Positions 1 through 9,572 of a stretch of DNA of 64,000 nucleotides are shown one piece after another. The notes beneath the pieces are model-generated. The model searched no databases. It was given only the letters and a program-made list of their open reading frames with translations, and had not been told where the DNA came from. Each line of letters begins with the position of its first letter. Within the stretch, counting starts at the first letter, position 1. Source of the DNA: Blepharisma stoltei (lineage: Eukaryota > Ciliophora > Heterotrichea > Heterotrichida > Blepharismidae). The stretch spans positions 744,001 to 808,000 of the forward strand of contig CAJZBQ010000021.1 of the NCBI GenBank assembly GCA_914767885.1. The letters are read 5' to 3'. The translations under genes were made by a program, and so were the position numbers.

Positions 1-2499
1 TCAATAACAGAAGGGATTACATCGATGCTCATTATATTAATATGAAATTTGTTTATTTCTCTATTAGCTTCAACAAAAGAAAAACTTAGGCTTCTAATAA
101 ACAAAGATCACCATATTATGGAAATAAGGCGCGTTAATGGTCTATCAGACGCACAGAATACAGAGCAAGCTTTTCCTAGTTTCGTTGGCTTCTCAACTAT
201 AGGCAGCAAACAGCCTGTGAAGATTTCTGAAGAAAGCTGAAAAAAGGCCCAATCCTTATTTGGTGATGAAGAAGAAAGCCAAGGAAATTTTTTGGGTTCA
301 AACTTCCAATTTCAGAAATTTTCAGATCAAAATATAGAGAAAAATACACAATTTGAAGCTCCGGTAATGCAAGCTGTAGGCTTTGGGAATATGAATCAGC
401 AAATGCCTATGTTTACTTCTGGGTCATTTAAAAATATCTCGATATCTGATGAAGCTTTAAAAAAAGCTCAAGCGATGTTTTCATTTGAAGACGAAAGCCA
501 AAAGAAGCAAATGCCTATGTTTACTTCTGGGTCATCCAAAAATATCTCGATATCTGATGAAGCCTTAAAAAAAGCTCAAGCAATGTTTTCATTTGAAGAC
601 GAAAGCCAATATAATGGGAACTTTGGAGGGTTTTCCAAGCCTAAATCGCAAAATTCTCAAAATACGATTAGAAATTGCATAGAAAACCAGCAGGATGAAT
701 CTTGGGATATCAGAAGTATAGGTTCTAACTCAACCAGAACTAGCGAAGCAGGAAACAAATTTAAGCCTGTTTCTTTAGCCTTTAAATCAGATCGCAGTCA
801 AACTATTAGAACTAAGCTGTCTACTAATTTAAGACCAGGAAGAAAAGAATTCTCTGCAAACGGACTAATCCGACCCAAAACATCTTCTTTAAAAAGCCCA
901 TTTAGACCTCCAACTACTTCTCTAAAAATTAAGCAGCCATCCCCAGTCCACCAATCTAAACGTCCTCTCCTAAAAACTCCAGAAACAGTAGAAAAATCTT
1001 TCAGACCTTCAACTCTTTCCTTAAAAGAAATAAATAACTTCAAACCCCTCTCCAAATTTTACGATTCCTCCGGCATTGCAATTACTGCAGAATCCTCCTT
1101 TGGCTACCTTTTCCATTGCAACTGTTTTAACACCATGATCTGCTCCTGCAATAAGTCTTCCAATACAAGCTGAGAAGATTTCTACGACAAGCTCGTTGAC
1201 GATGGGTTTAAATGCTCCAAAGAATGGGTAAATCATCACTATAGATTTCTTGTATGAAAATATGCCTCATATGAGAGAAGACTCCCCAAGTATAAAGGTG
1301 CCTTTTGTGTGAAAAAAATCTATGAAGGATTGAAAAGGAGATTTGAAGTAGAAATTAGTGGGGGGAGAAGAAGTATCATTAAGAAAATTATTGATGGGGA
1401 TGAATTTGCAAATAAAAGGATGATACTGTGTGTGGGAACAGTCAAGCGGGATGAAAATGTTATCAGTTTAGAGCTAACTGATGGGTGATACTCTTTATTT
1501 AGTGTGGTCACAAAAAGTGATCCGATATTTAATTTGGTGGATAGTAAAAAAATATTTCAAGGACAGAAAGTCGAGATTTATGGAGCTGAAAAGAAAGAAT
1601 CGTGCATCAAAATATCATATAATAGCTTAAGGAGAGCTCCTTGATATGCAAAACTTGGACTTTGCAATTCTCAGTACCCGTTTCCTGTGAATGTTTTATC
1701 AATCAATGAAAGTGGGGGATTAATTTCACGAGTTATTGGGTATATACAGAAAATTTATCCATTTATCAGCCAGGAATTCAGAGAAGAAACCCCTGCTTCA
1801 GAAGGAAAGTCTGCAAAACTCAGAGCCTTTTTTGATATCAAAATCAAAGACGCATTAATTGACCACAACAAGACAAAAGGTAAAGGCTCTGCAATAATCA
1901 CAATTTACAACTCTGCGCCTTCCTTATATGAAGACTTGCTCCCTGGCCAAAAGGTTTCCTTCATAAACTTGCAAGTGTCAAAGCTTAAGTCTCATGGAAA
2001 ATTGCATTTAAATTTCATCAAAGGCTCCAGTGTGATCACAACCAAAGAATATAGAAAAGACTTGATAAAGAAGCCAAGACTTCTCTCAGTAGGAGAGAAA
2101 ATAAACAAAGAAGGTGACATTGTCGGAATTTTATTAAAAACAGTCAAAACAAGATCAGATGAAATATATTCATTGATTATGGCGAACTCTAATATGCATT
2201 TAATGGTGCTAAATATCCATCACCCTGGACAGTTTGGTAAACCATTGACAAAATTAGTTCCATCATATGAAGGAAATATGAAAATCATTGCAATGAAAAA
2301 TGTGTATGCAGAAGGCTACAATAGCTTTACTACAAGCATAAATAGTGAAATGGTTAAAGGAAGCTACACCAATCATATTGCTGAAGAGGCTGAAAAGCTA
2401 TCTGCGCTATGAAAGACTAAAGAAAGAGAAACATTGTGATTAGTTCATAAAAAAGAATGCGACAAATTTGGATGTGTTTGCCATTGGAATTATAGTTAG
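1..2499 (+). CDS. BRCA2: BRCA2-like recombination mediator (5' end outside window)
   Basis: One frame runs from base 1 to a TAG at 2497-2499 when TGA is read as Trp, so the 5' end is probably cut off by the window. Three BRC repeats, the RAD51-binding motifs, lie at about 180-280, 405-500 and 510-608; the core reads ISISDEALKKAQAMF. From about 1174 the helical/OB part of the BRCA2 DNA-binding domain follows, with family signatures VNHHYRFLVWKYA, RRSIIKKI, ELTDGWY and WYAKLGL. Two of these contain a TGA-coded Trp that is conserved in the family. BRCA2 loads RAD51 on single-stranded DNA in homologous recombination and meiosis. The protein is short compared with vertebrate BRCA2, as in other protists. 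Identity is confident; the N-terminus is not visible. Confidence 0.9.
399..614 (+). repeat. 108-bp tandem duplication encoding two BRC repeats
   Basis: The stretch around 401-508 is repeated almost base for base around 509-616, a period of 108 bp or 36 codons. Each unit codes one BRC repeat with MFTSGS...ISDEALKK. The few differences (for example tttaaa versus tccaaa) mark it as a recent in-frame duplication. A third, diverged BRC unit lies upstream at about 180-280. Confidence 0.9.
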
Positions 2500-2585
2500 G
2501 AATGTTTATATATTAATTCAAATTATATATGAATAAAATAGTTAATTATGATTATGAGATCTACCTCATGGCCTATTTATCTGGT

Positions 2586-2991
2586 TTAAAGTGAAGAGTT
2601 TTTACAGTTTTCCATCATTTCTTTCAAGCTTTTGTTCTCCATTGTCAAAATCCTGTTTTCTCTTTCCAAGATTTCTACCTCCAAAATCATGTCTCTCAAA
2701 ACGCTTTCTCTTTCTGCGTCTTTTACCATGATTTCCATCATCACAGCTTGCTCGACGTTTGCGACTTCTTGAAATTTATTCATTAGAATTTCTTTGGAGT
2801 TCTGGACGACTCTTTCTGCATCCCATCCTGATCGATCGGTCATATATTTTATTTAATTTGACCATTTTATATTTGATTCTTTCCTGGATTTCCTTCGCAA
2901 AAATACCTTCGTGGAGAAAAATGACATTATGAGATAACTCATGGATTATTTTTTGATAATGAAGAAAACGCTGATTAATTGCAGATTTCAC
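2586..2991 (-). CDS. small coiled-coil protein, two frames, junction unresolved
   Basis: Two overlapping reading frames on the minus strand look like parts of one small gene. The downstream frame (2843-2586, MTDRSGWDAERV...) ends in a heptad-rich coiled coil with ERENRILTMENKSL. The upstream frame begins with an ATG at 2991 (MKSAINQRF). The shift between them is +1. No 15/16-nt GT-AG intron fits. A TA-flanked deletion of 61 bp between the TA in GGTATTTT and the TA just before the downstream ATG would join them in frame, but other TA pairs also fit. Alternatively the 85-residue downstream frame is the whole gene. Product unknown. The 2992-3291 spacer is AT-rich and holds nothing I can identify. 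Confidence 0.45.
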
Positions 2992-3291
2992 TTATTTGAT
3001 TTATAATATAAAATAAGATTTATATATAGCAACTTCATAGAGTGCAATATTTAAGTATTCATGATGTAAAAAAATTTAATAGAATTCGAAAAATAATAAA
3101 AAATTTATAAAATTAGGCGTTACTGGTAGTTCTAAAACAATTGAATAATAATTTGAATTTCAATTTAATATTCTTCTAAACTAAAACCTATCAACAGGAT
3201 AAATTCTTTATTTTGACTTATATTATCCAATTAAACAATTTACTGCACTATTATAAACTCAATTAAAAATTGTTGATAATAATTCTATTCC

Positions 3292-4941
3292 ATGAAAGCG
3301 TCTTCCTATTGGGAGCTTGCCCCTTCTTATCCCATGTCCCCGCTTATCAACCCAGCTGACCCTTTCAGGGACGAAGAATCCTTCCCAATTCCAAAAACAG
3401 AAACTCCCTATTCCTGGGCAAAGCGAGCTGAATATATAGAAAAGAATCTCGAAAAGGCTGAGTTTTACTATAAGATGGCTATCGCTAACGGAGAGCGCGT
3501 AGAAAGTGCTATAAAAGATCTCGCAGGTATTTTTCATCAGCAAGGAAAAACTAAATCCGCTTGTGATCTATTAATGGCTTACCGTCATTTGTATATGAAC
3601 GATCTTGCACGATTTGATAACTTATTATTAAGCTTGCAAAAGCAAATCAAGCCAACAGGGAATTCCTTGAATAAGTGCATCAAAATTTCTGGTCTGCCTT
3701 TGAACTCAAATCAAGAATCAGTTAAAGCACTGTTTGGAGATGGTTTCAGAATCAAGGGAATAGAGCTGACCGAGCAGCTCTGACAGGAAAAAATTGTAAT
3801 GATTGCTATGATTTCGTTTTCCAGCCATTCTGCCGCCAGAAAAACTGTGGAGTCGTACAGGCATACAGAAGGATACTGCTTGGAGTGGGCAACACTTGAA
3901 GGAGAAGTTGTAGGGCCAATAAATATTAAAAAGAAAAACATGGAATTTTCTTATTTCGCTGGTGGAAAAGTAGACAACCAGCTTCAAGAAGGTGTATATG
4001 AGTACACTTATTTTCCTGAAAATTCGTTCGCTGATAGTGAAGATTTAGTGGATGATTTACTTACCCCCCCCCCTTTTAAATTGGAACTAAAAATTTTGTT
4101 CCAATTTAAAGGGGGGTAAGAAAATTGTGTTTAAAAAAAAAAAATCAATATAAAATGTTTTATAAAAAAATCTATATAAAATTTTTTATAAAAAAAATAA
4201 TTTCAAAAATTTATCGAATTAGATTAATAAATTTGTTTAATAAAATGCTATTAACTCTTTATCCTTTAAATCAAAGCAAGATATAACTAAATTTTTATTA
4301 TTAATTAATACGCCACTATTAATTGGTATCAAAACTATTTACACAAAAATTATTATTTTTTATTAATAAAACAAAATTAAAAAAAAAAAATTTTAGAAAA
4401 TTTATGGATCAAAGTGTTAATTTTGTTTAAATGAGATGCCATTTATACTCTATTCTTTTAAAATAAAGCAAGAAATAAGTGAATTTTCAATTTTTGTAAA
4501 GAATTAGCATTGAATTTATATCAAAAGAATTTAAATAAAAAATATCCAAAAAATAAAAATGTTTTTGAAAAATTTTTTAAAAAAAAAATTTAAATTTTTT
4601 AAAAATTTAGCAATTAAGGCTAATAAATTTATTTAAATAAGATGCTCTTTATACTCTATTCAATAAACAAGAGCAAGATATAACTAAATTTTTAATTTTA
4701 GTTAAGAAGAAACATTTAACTTATATCAAATCTTTCTACATAAACTTATGATTTTTATATATATAAATTTTTTTATTATAAAATTAAATTTTGTTCCAAT
4801 TTAGAGGGGGGTTAATTTACCAAAAAAAGTGGAAATTTTACCTATATTTTGTTCCAATTTAAAGGGGGGGGAGTTAGAACTTCTATACTATCATATATGG
4901 GAGAAGAATCCCAAATAGACTTATTGAAAAATCCCAAGTAA
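3292..4941 (+). CDS. TPR/RRM-type RNA-binding protein (interrupted by insertion 4064-4876)
   Basis: The ATG at 3292 opens a frame that runs through a TGA-coded Trp at 3781 to the insertion at 4064. Removing 4064-4876 at the TTA repeat joins DLL to RTSILSYMGEESQ and ends at TAA 4939-4941, giving 278 residues. The N-terminal half has a TPR-like helical pair (AEFYYKMAIANGERVESAIK, then a second helix with QQGKTKSACDLL). The C-terminal half has an RRM-like fold starting IKISGLPLNSNQESVKALF. This suggests an RNA-binding or RNP assembly protein; I cannot name the family. The frame closes exactly only with the insertion removed. Confidence 0.7.
4064..4876. mobile_element. C-tract MITE/IES-like element, variant 2 (813 bp, TTA duplication)
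   Basis: The insertion lies in codon context between TTA at 4061-4063 and TTA at 4874-4876. The left end is a C-run followed by TTTTAAATTGGAAC, which folds back on GTTCCAATTTAAAGGGGGG at about 4098-4117 to make a terminal hairpin. The right end repeats GTTCCAATTTAAAGGGGG twice in direct orientation (about 4791 and 4850). The interior is over 80% A+T with no coding potential. It interrupts a coding sequence that reads correctly after excision, which fits an internal eliminated sequence (IES). Confidence 0.8.
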
Positions 4942-5098
4942 GTGCAATGCCATTGGAATTTAATTAAGCATTATTTTCAAAATACTAGTTAGATAATATA
5001 TTTCTAATAAAACCACAATAAGGTGGAAGTATTGATTTTAATGAGTTAATACAGTTAAGCAGGGTATTTAATAAATTTTGAAATTAGAAAGCGGAAAA

Positions 5099-6715
5099 AT
5101 GGATTCATCCAAATTTGAAAATCGAAACAAAAAGTTCAAATCTAGCTTCGATATCGAAGACATTAGAAAACGCAGAGGAGAAGGTCTAATTGAGCTTCGA
5201 AAAAAAAAGCGAGATGACCATATTTCTAAAAAGAGAGCTCTTATATCAGAAAGTGGCAAATTAGCCCAAGAAGCGATAGTTCTTACAAACGAAACAGTTG
5301 TTTTTAAATATGAATGGGTTGATTCAGATCTAATTGCAGCTGAACCAAGATTAATTTCCCCAGAAATTGCTCCAGAGTCCCGACTAGTAATTCTTTTAGA
5401 AATAATTTTGGGAATTGAGGATTGGACGATCCTTTTTAAATCAATTCAAACTTTAAGAAAAATTTTGTCAGATGAGACTCCACCTCCTTTGCTGATGATA
5501 ACCAAATCAGGGGTGAGCCGCAAGCTTATAGACCTCATTTCTTATGATTTAATTGATCTTCAAATAGAGTGTGCATGGTGTCTATTGAATATTGCTTCAG
5601 GCTCTGGAGAAATCATTGAAATGATTGCTGCTGATGGGGTTATAGAGGCTTTAATAGGATTAATGGGGAATTCTAATTACGATCTTGCAGATCTATGCAT
5701 ATGGACTCTTGGAAATATTGCTGGAGACTCAGTAAGGTCAAGAGATAAAATTATTGAAGCTGGGGGAATTAATAAGTTGTTGGAAATAATAAAAAATAGA
5801 GAAGGCATTGAAATCCAGCATTTATCCACACTTGTATGGACGATCAGTAATTTGTGCAGAGGTAAGCCCTCACCATCTCATGATTTAATGACAAAAGTCA
5901 TAAAAATCATTCCGGATTTATTCGCAACGAATAATGAAGATATTCTTTCAGATTCTTGCTGAATATTGTCATACATGTCTGATGGATACACAGAACACAT
6001 AGAAGAATTAATTTCTTTAAATCTTCTTCCAGCATTAGTCGAGCTTCTCTCCAATCCGATCGTAAAAATCCAAATCCCAGCATTAAGGACACTTGGAAAC
6101 ATTTTAACAGGAAATGACCAGCAGACTGAAAAGGTGATTCTTCTTGGACTTATTGATAAAATAGCTCCACTTTTAACATCAAAAAAAAGAAGCTTAAGGA
6201 AAGAAGCGCTGTGGGCTATCAGTAATGTAATGGCTGGAACTGATGAACAGATTAATATGGTCCTTTCTCATCCTTGCATGAAATTGGTAGTGGCTGCAGT
6301 TATGGATCCTGATATAGAAATCAAAAAAGAAGCATTGTGGGCTATTTCTAACGCAAGCCATGCAAAAAATGTAGCATTGATTTTTAAAGTAGTTGAGCTA
6401 GGAGCAATGACGGCACTTTGCGAAATTTTAGATATGCAGGAAGCCAAAATATTGCTTATTGCTCTGGAAGCGTTGAATAATATTTTGAGAGCTGGAAAAG
6501 ACATGATAAACTTTAATAAATGTGGAGGAGTCAACGAAATTGCATTAAAATTCGATGAAATGGACGGAGTATTAAAGCTAGAAAATTTGCAAACTCATCC
6601 GAATGTGAAGATTTATCAAAAAGTTGTCGCCATCATGGATGAACATTATGGGCTTGAAGAAATTGATGAAAACACAAATAGTGAGCAGGCACCAATAATG
6701 TTTAGTATAGCATAA
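5099..6715 (+). CDS. importin alpha (karyopherin alpha)
   Basis: This is a 538-residue importin alpha, the usual family length. The N-terminus is a basic importin-beta-binding domain (RKRRGEGLIELRKKKRD). About ten ARM repeats follow, with ECAWCLLNIASG, CIWTLGNIAGDS, LSTLVWTISNLCRG and EALWAISN. These bind classical nuclear localisation signals and hand cargo to importin beta at the nuclear pore. The residue after LSDSC at 5960-5962 is TGA where importins carry a conserved Trp (DxCWxxSYxSDG), which is strong evidence for TGA=Trp. I chose the ATG at 5099 because the IBB starts right after it. The frame is uninterrupted. Confidence 0.95.
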
Positions 6716-6744
6716 TTATTCATCTTATTTAATTGGCATTTAAA

Positions 6745-7554
6745 ATGGGATGCTGCTCTACCAGAGATGTAAAAGAAATATAGTCTAAAGATAAATCCAA
6801 ATTTGATATCGACCCAAAAGCTGAAGAAGAGTGCATGGAAATAGAAAATACAGCAATGGGCTTGCCAAGTCTTATTAGTGAAGCTCGAGATATGGGCCTT
6901 CTTGACTTAGAAAATGAAAAAGACCCTAAGATTTGGGATCTTTGAACTTATTATTTAGAACTCAATGAAAATGCGCAGTGGGATCCTGTTTTATATGAGC
7001 CATGGCTTGATATTAAAAAGATTGATTCATCAAAATACAATTCTGACTACCCAGTATCAAACGCAACTATCACATTTTCACATCAAATCCCTCTAAAAAT
7101 ACTTTTAGAGCAGCTTAACGTGCCTGAAGAAAGAATGAAATGGGACAAACATTTCATTAGATTTGAAATAGTTGATGGAAAATTTATGAATAACTATGTA
7201 ACATATCGGCAAATAGGAGCATTTGGGTATAAAGGAGATTTTCTAGATAGAAGAGTTGTCGCAATTTATAAAGACACAGTAGTTATTATATTTTATGCAG
7301 AAAATGACGAATTAAGGCCTCCCACTAAAGATTTTAATAGAGCTAAAAGCATTATTGGGATTCACGTAATTAAAGTTGGAAATGGAAAAACAGTCATTCA
7401 GCTTGTACAGCAATCTGACCTCAATAGCGCATTGGCAAGATTAGTTGCAAAATTAGGTCCAAAGAAAATGAAAGATTGATGCAAAGAGCTTGTAAAAAGA
7501 ATAAACTCGGTCCATCCAAACTCAGCAATTCAAGAACAAACTTTGACAGTGTAA
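6745..7554 (+). CDS. START-domain lipid-binding protein, one 15-nt intron
   Basis: Exon 1 is eight codons (MGCCSTRD, 6745-6768). A 15-nt intron (6769-6783) follows, whose last bases supply an apparent TAG stop. Exon 2 runs from 6784 to TAA 7552-7554, giving 264 residues. The body matches a START lipid-transfer domain: WDLW near its beginning, EPWLDIKKID, ERMKWDKHFIRFEIVDG, the VAIYKDTVVIIFYAEN strand and a C-terminal helix KKMKDWCKELVKRI. The MGCC start suggests N-myristoylation plus palmitoylation, so membrane attachment is likely. Its lipid ligand cannot be read from sequence. It starts 29 bases after the importin alpha stop. Confidence 0.8.
6769..6783 (+). other. 15-nt spliceosomal intron
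   Basis: GTAAAAGAAATATAG separates exon 1 and exon 2 of the START gene. It has GT..AG ends, and its removal eliminates the in-frame TAG and keeps the frame. Introns of 15-16 nt are characteristic of heterotrich ciliates. Confidence 0.85.
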
Positions 7555-7588
7555 ACCTTGATAACTTAGGATTAGATTAATAATTTGT

Positions 7589-7801
7589 TTATTTTTTACC
7601 TTGCACAACCAGCACCCATTTGTATGTGCTCTTATTTGGGTCATAATTGAGAAGTTTTTCTCGAGTCTGATATTCATGCAAGTGCATTAAGGCTCTGACA
7701 TCACTAAGTCTTCATTTTTCATATCTTGACCAAATCTTCAAATAAAATGACTTAAGTGCTTTGAATCTTGCGAGATCATTTGACCAAAATTTGTTTAACA
7801 T
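7589..7801 (-). CDS. 70-residue hypothetical protein
   Basis: The minus strand from ATG at 7801 to TAA at 7591-7589 encodes 70 residues: MLNKFWSNDLARFKALKSFY, then LKIWSRYEKWRLSDVRALMH, ending NKSTYKWVLVVQGKK. One Trp (EKWRL) is TGA-coded. The composition is basic, Trp-rich and clearly protein-like, unlike the AT-rich spacers. It could be a small mitochondrial or RNP subunit, but I do not recognise the family. It lies tail-to-tail with the START gene, 34 bases away. The spacer 7802-8013 holds nothing evident. Confidence 0.65.
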
Positions 7802-8013
7802 GAGAATTTATTTATGAATTTTTATGGAATTACTTATATAACAAAGAATTATATTTCATAATGTGATAAGAATCCTATTTATGTTAGATAGTTCTATGGT
7901 GAATAGTTTTGAAATAATGCATATTAATAATACTTCACAAGATTGCATACCTTTTATATTTTAAAAGCATTATAAAAATGAGCTAACTAAATGAATGACT
8001 CCTAAATGTTTAT

Positions 8014-8982
8014 TTATTCTTTTTCATCTGCATCAGCACCAGCAACTGCCTCTTCAACTTCTTCATTAATAGTTGGGAAAGCATTATCGTGCAAATAGAA
8101 AGTTTCCATTGGATCATCCTTTGGCGGCTCCATAAGTTCAACTTCAGGATACTTGGCATTTGGATCAGGAACAAATGTTGGGAATGGCAATTTTCTATAC
8201 TGCTTCTTCTTATCCTTAAAAGCATCGGTAATCCTCACAACTCCTCCAATATTTCCAGGTACAGAGCCTTTGATATAGATCAAATTTCTCGCTGAGTCAA
8301 TTTTGTAGATTGTCAAATTCCAAATCGTCGTGTTCTTGTTACCTAGATGCCCTGGCATTTTTTTGCCCGGAAAAGTTCTAGACGGCCATTGCCTATTACC
8401 AGTTGATCCAATTTTTCTTGTTGATTTAGTATTACCATGTGAAGTTGGCTGTCTATGGAAATGCCATCTCTTAATACCTCCTTGGAACCCTTTTCCCTTT
8501 GTAACTCCTTGAATATCGACAAGTTGCCCAGGTAAAAAATGTTTTGCCATGATTTCATAGCCAACAGGCAGAATACAATCGTCAGTCACTTTGGATTCGA
8601 CAAGCTTTTTTTTAGGCCCAACGTCAGCTTTGATATAATGCCCAATCAAAGGCTTTGTTACTTTTTGAAGTGATCTCTCTCCGACTCCCAATTGAAGCGC
8701 ATTGTATCCATCATTTCCTTTAGTTTTGATTTGAACGACTTGGCAGTGGTCGACCAGCAGCACAGTAAGAGCATGACGAATTCCCCATTTGTCCCACTCA
8801 TAAGTCATGCCTTGCTTTATAGCTAGCAGCCCTGTTCTTTTTGACAAGCTGCTGCCACCGAATTGAGCAATTTTGAACTGATCGTTAGTGACGATTGGAG
8901 GGAAATCAGGCTTTAAATCATAAAGAGACTTGGATTCATGCTTAAAATAATACCCAAAGCAGCGTGAAATCCTGATTATCAT
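8014..8982 (-). CDS. mitochondrial ribosomal protein uL3 (bacterial-type L3)
   Basis: This 322-residue protein matches the bacterial/organellar L3 family. Signatures are RTGLLAIKQGMTYEWDKWG near the N-terminus, LVDIQGVTKGKGFQGGIKRW, PTSHGNTKSTRKIGSTG, KKMPGHLGN and IYIKGSVPGNIGGVVRI. A basic, aromatic N-terminal extension (MIIRISRCFGYYFKH) is consistent with a mitochondrial targeting peptide, and an acidic tail ends the protein. L3 is an early assembly protein near the peptidyl transferase centre of the large subunit. The cytosolic L3 is longer and has different signatures, so the mitochondrial assignment is good. Its start lies only 28 bases from the divergent NAT9 start. Confidence 0.9.
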   Translation of the reverse strand: MIIRISRCFGYYFKHESKSLYDLKPDFPPIVTNDQFKIAQFGGSSLSKRTGLLAIKQGMTYEWDKWGIRHALTVLLVDHCQVVQIKTKGNDGYNALQLGVGERSLQKVTKPLIGHYIKADVGPKKKLVESKVTDDCILPVGYEIMAKHFLPGQLVDIQGVTKGKGFQGGIKRWHFHRQPTSHGNTKSTRKIGSTGNRQWPSRTFPGKKMPGHLGNKNTTIWNLTIYKIDSARNLIYIKGSVPGNIGGVVRITDAFKDKKKQYRKLPFPTFVPDPNAKYPEVELMEPPKDDPMETFYLHDNAFPTINEEVEEAVAGADADEKE

Positions 8983-9010
8983 AATTATATTAAGTAGAAA
9001 TGATATTAAA
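8983..9010. promoter_or_regulatory. 28-bp divergent intergenic promoter region
   Basis: Only 28 A+T-rich bases separate the divergent start codons of uL3m (minus) and NAT9 (plus). Both promoters and both 5' untranslated leaders must fit here or overlap the coding sequences. No TATA-type motif can be singled out in so AT-rich a stretch. Confidence 0.4.
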
Positions 9011-9526
9011 ATGTCAAAATTACCACAAAAGACTGAATACTTAGAAGGAGTGGTGCTTCATGTGTATTCAAGAGAAATGGTGGAAAAATATAATCAATGA
9101 ATGCAAAATCCTGAGCTTTTGAGGCTGACGAGTTCTGAAGCTTTATCGTTAGAAGAAGAATATGAAAATCAAAGATCATGGCTTGTGGACCCAAATAAGT
9201 ATACATATGTGCTGTGCGATAAAGAGAGATTTAATTCAGAAAGACCAGAGGAAAGCATGATTGGAGATATTAATTTGTTTATAACTGATGAAGGAGTTGC
9301 AGAAATCAACATAATGATTGCAGAAGAAACTTATAGAAGAAGAGGGCTTGCAACTCAAGCTATAAGCTTTATGATTGAATTTGCAAGAAATTTAGGAATC
9401 AGGGATTTATATGCGAAGATCCTAGAAGATAATATTGCATCTGCAAGAGTATTTCAAAAGCTTGGATTTGTTGAAGTAAATCGCATTCCTGATTTTGAAG
9501 AAATTCATTATTGCTTTCATCTTTAA
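9011..9526 (+). CDS. NAT9: NAT9-like N-acetyltransferase (GNAT fold)
   Basis: ATG 9011 to TAA 9526 encodes 171 residues through one TGA-Trp (YNQWMQNPEL). The segment WMQNPELLRLTSSEALSLEE followed by EYENQRSWLVDPNK is characteristic of NAT9. The GNAT acetyl-CoA-binding motif RRRGLATQA and the ARVFQKLGF C-terminal motif are present. NAT9 proteins are N-acetyltransferases linked in other eukaryotes to tubulin/microtubule stability, though the substrate is not established by sequence. Length is a little shorter than animal NAT9. Confidence 0.85.
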
Positions 9527-9572
9527 GTAACACATATTTTATAGCTTGTAAAATAACATATAAGAGTTTATT

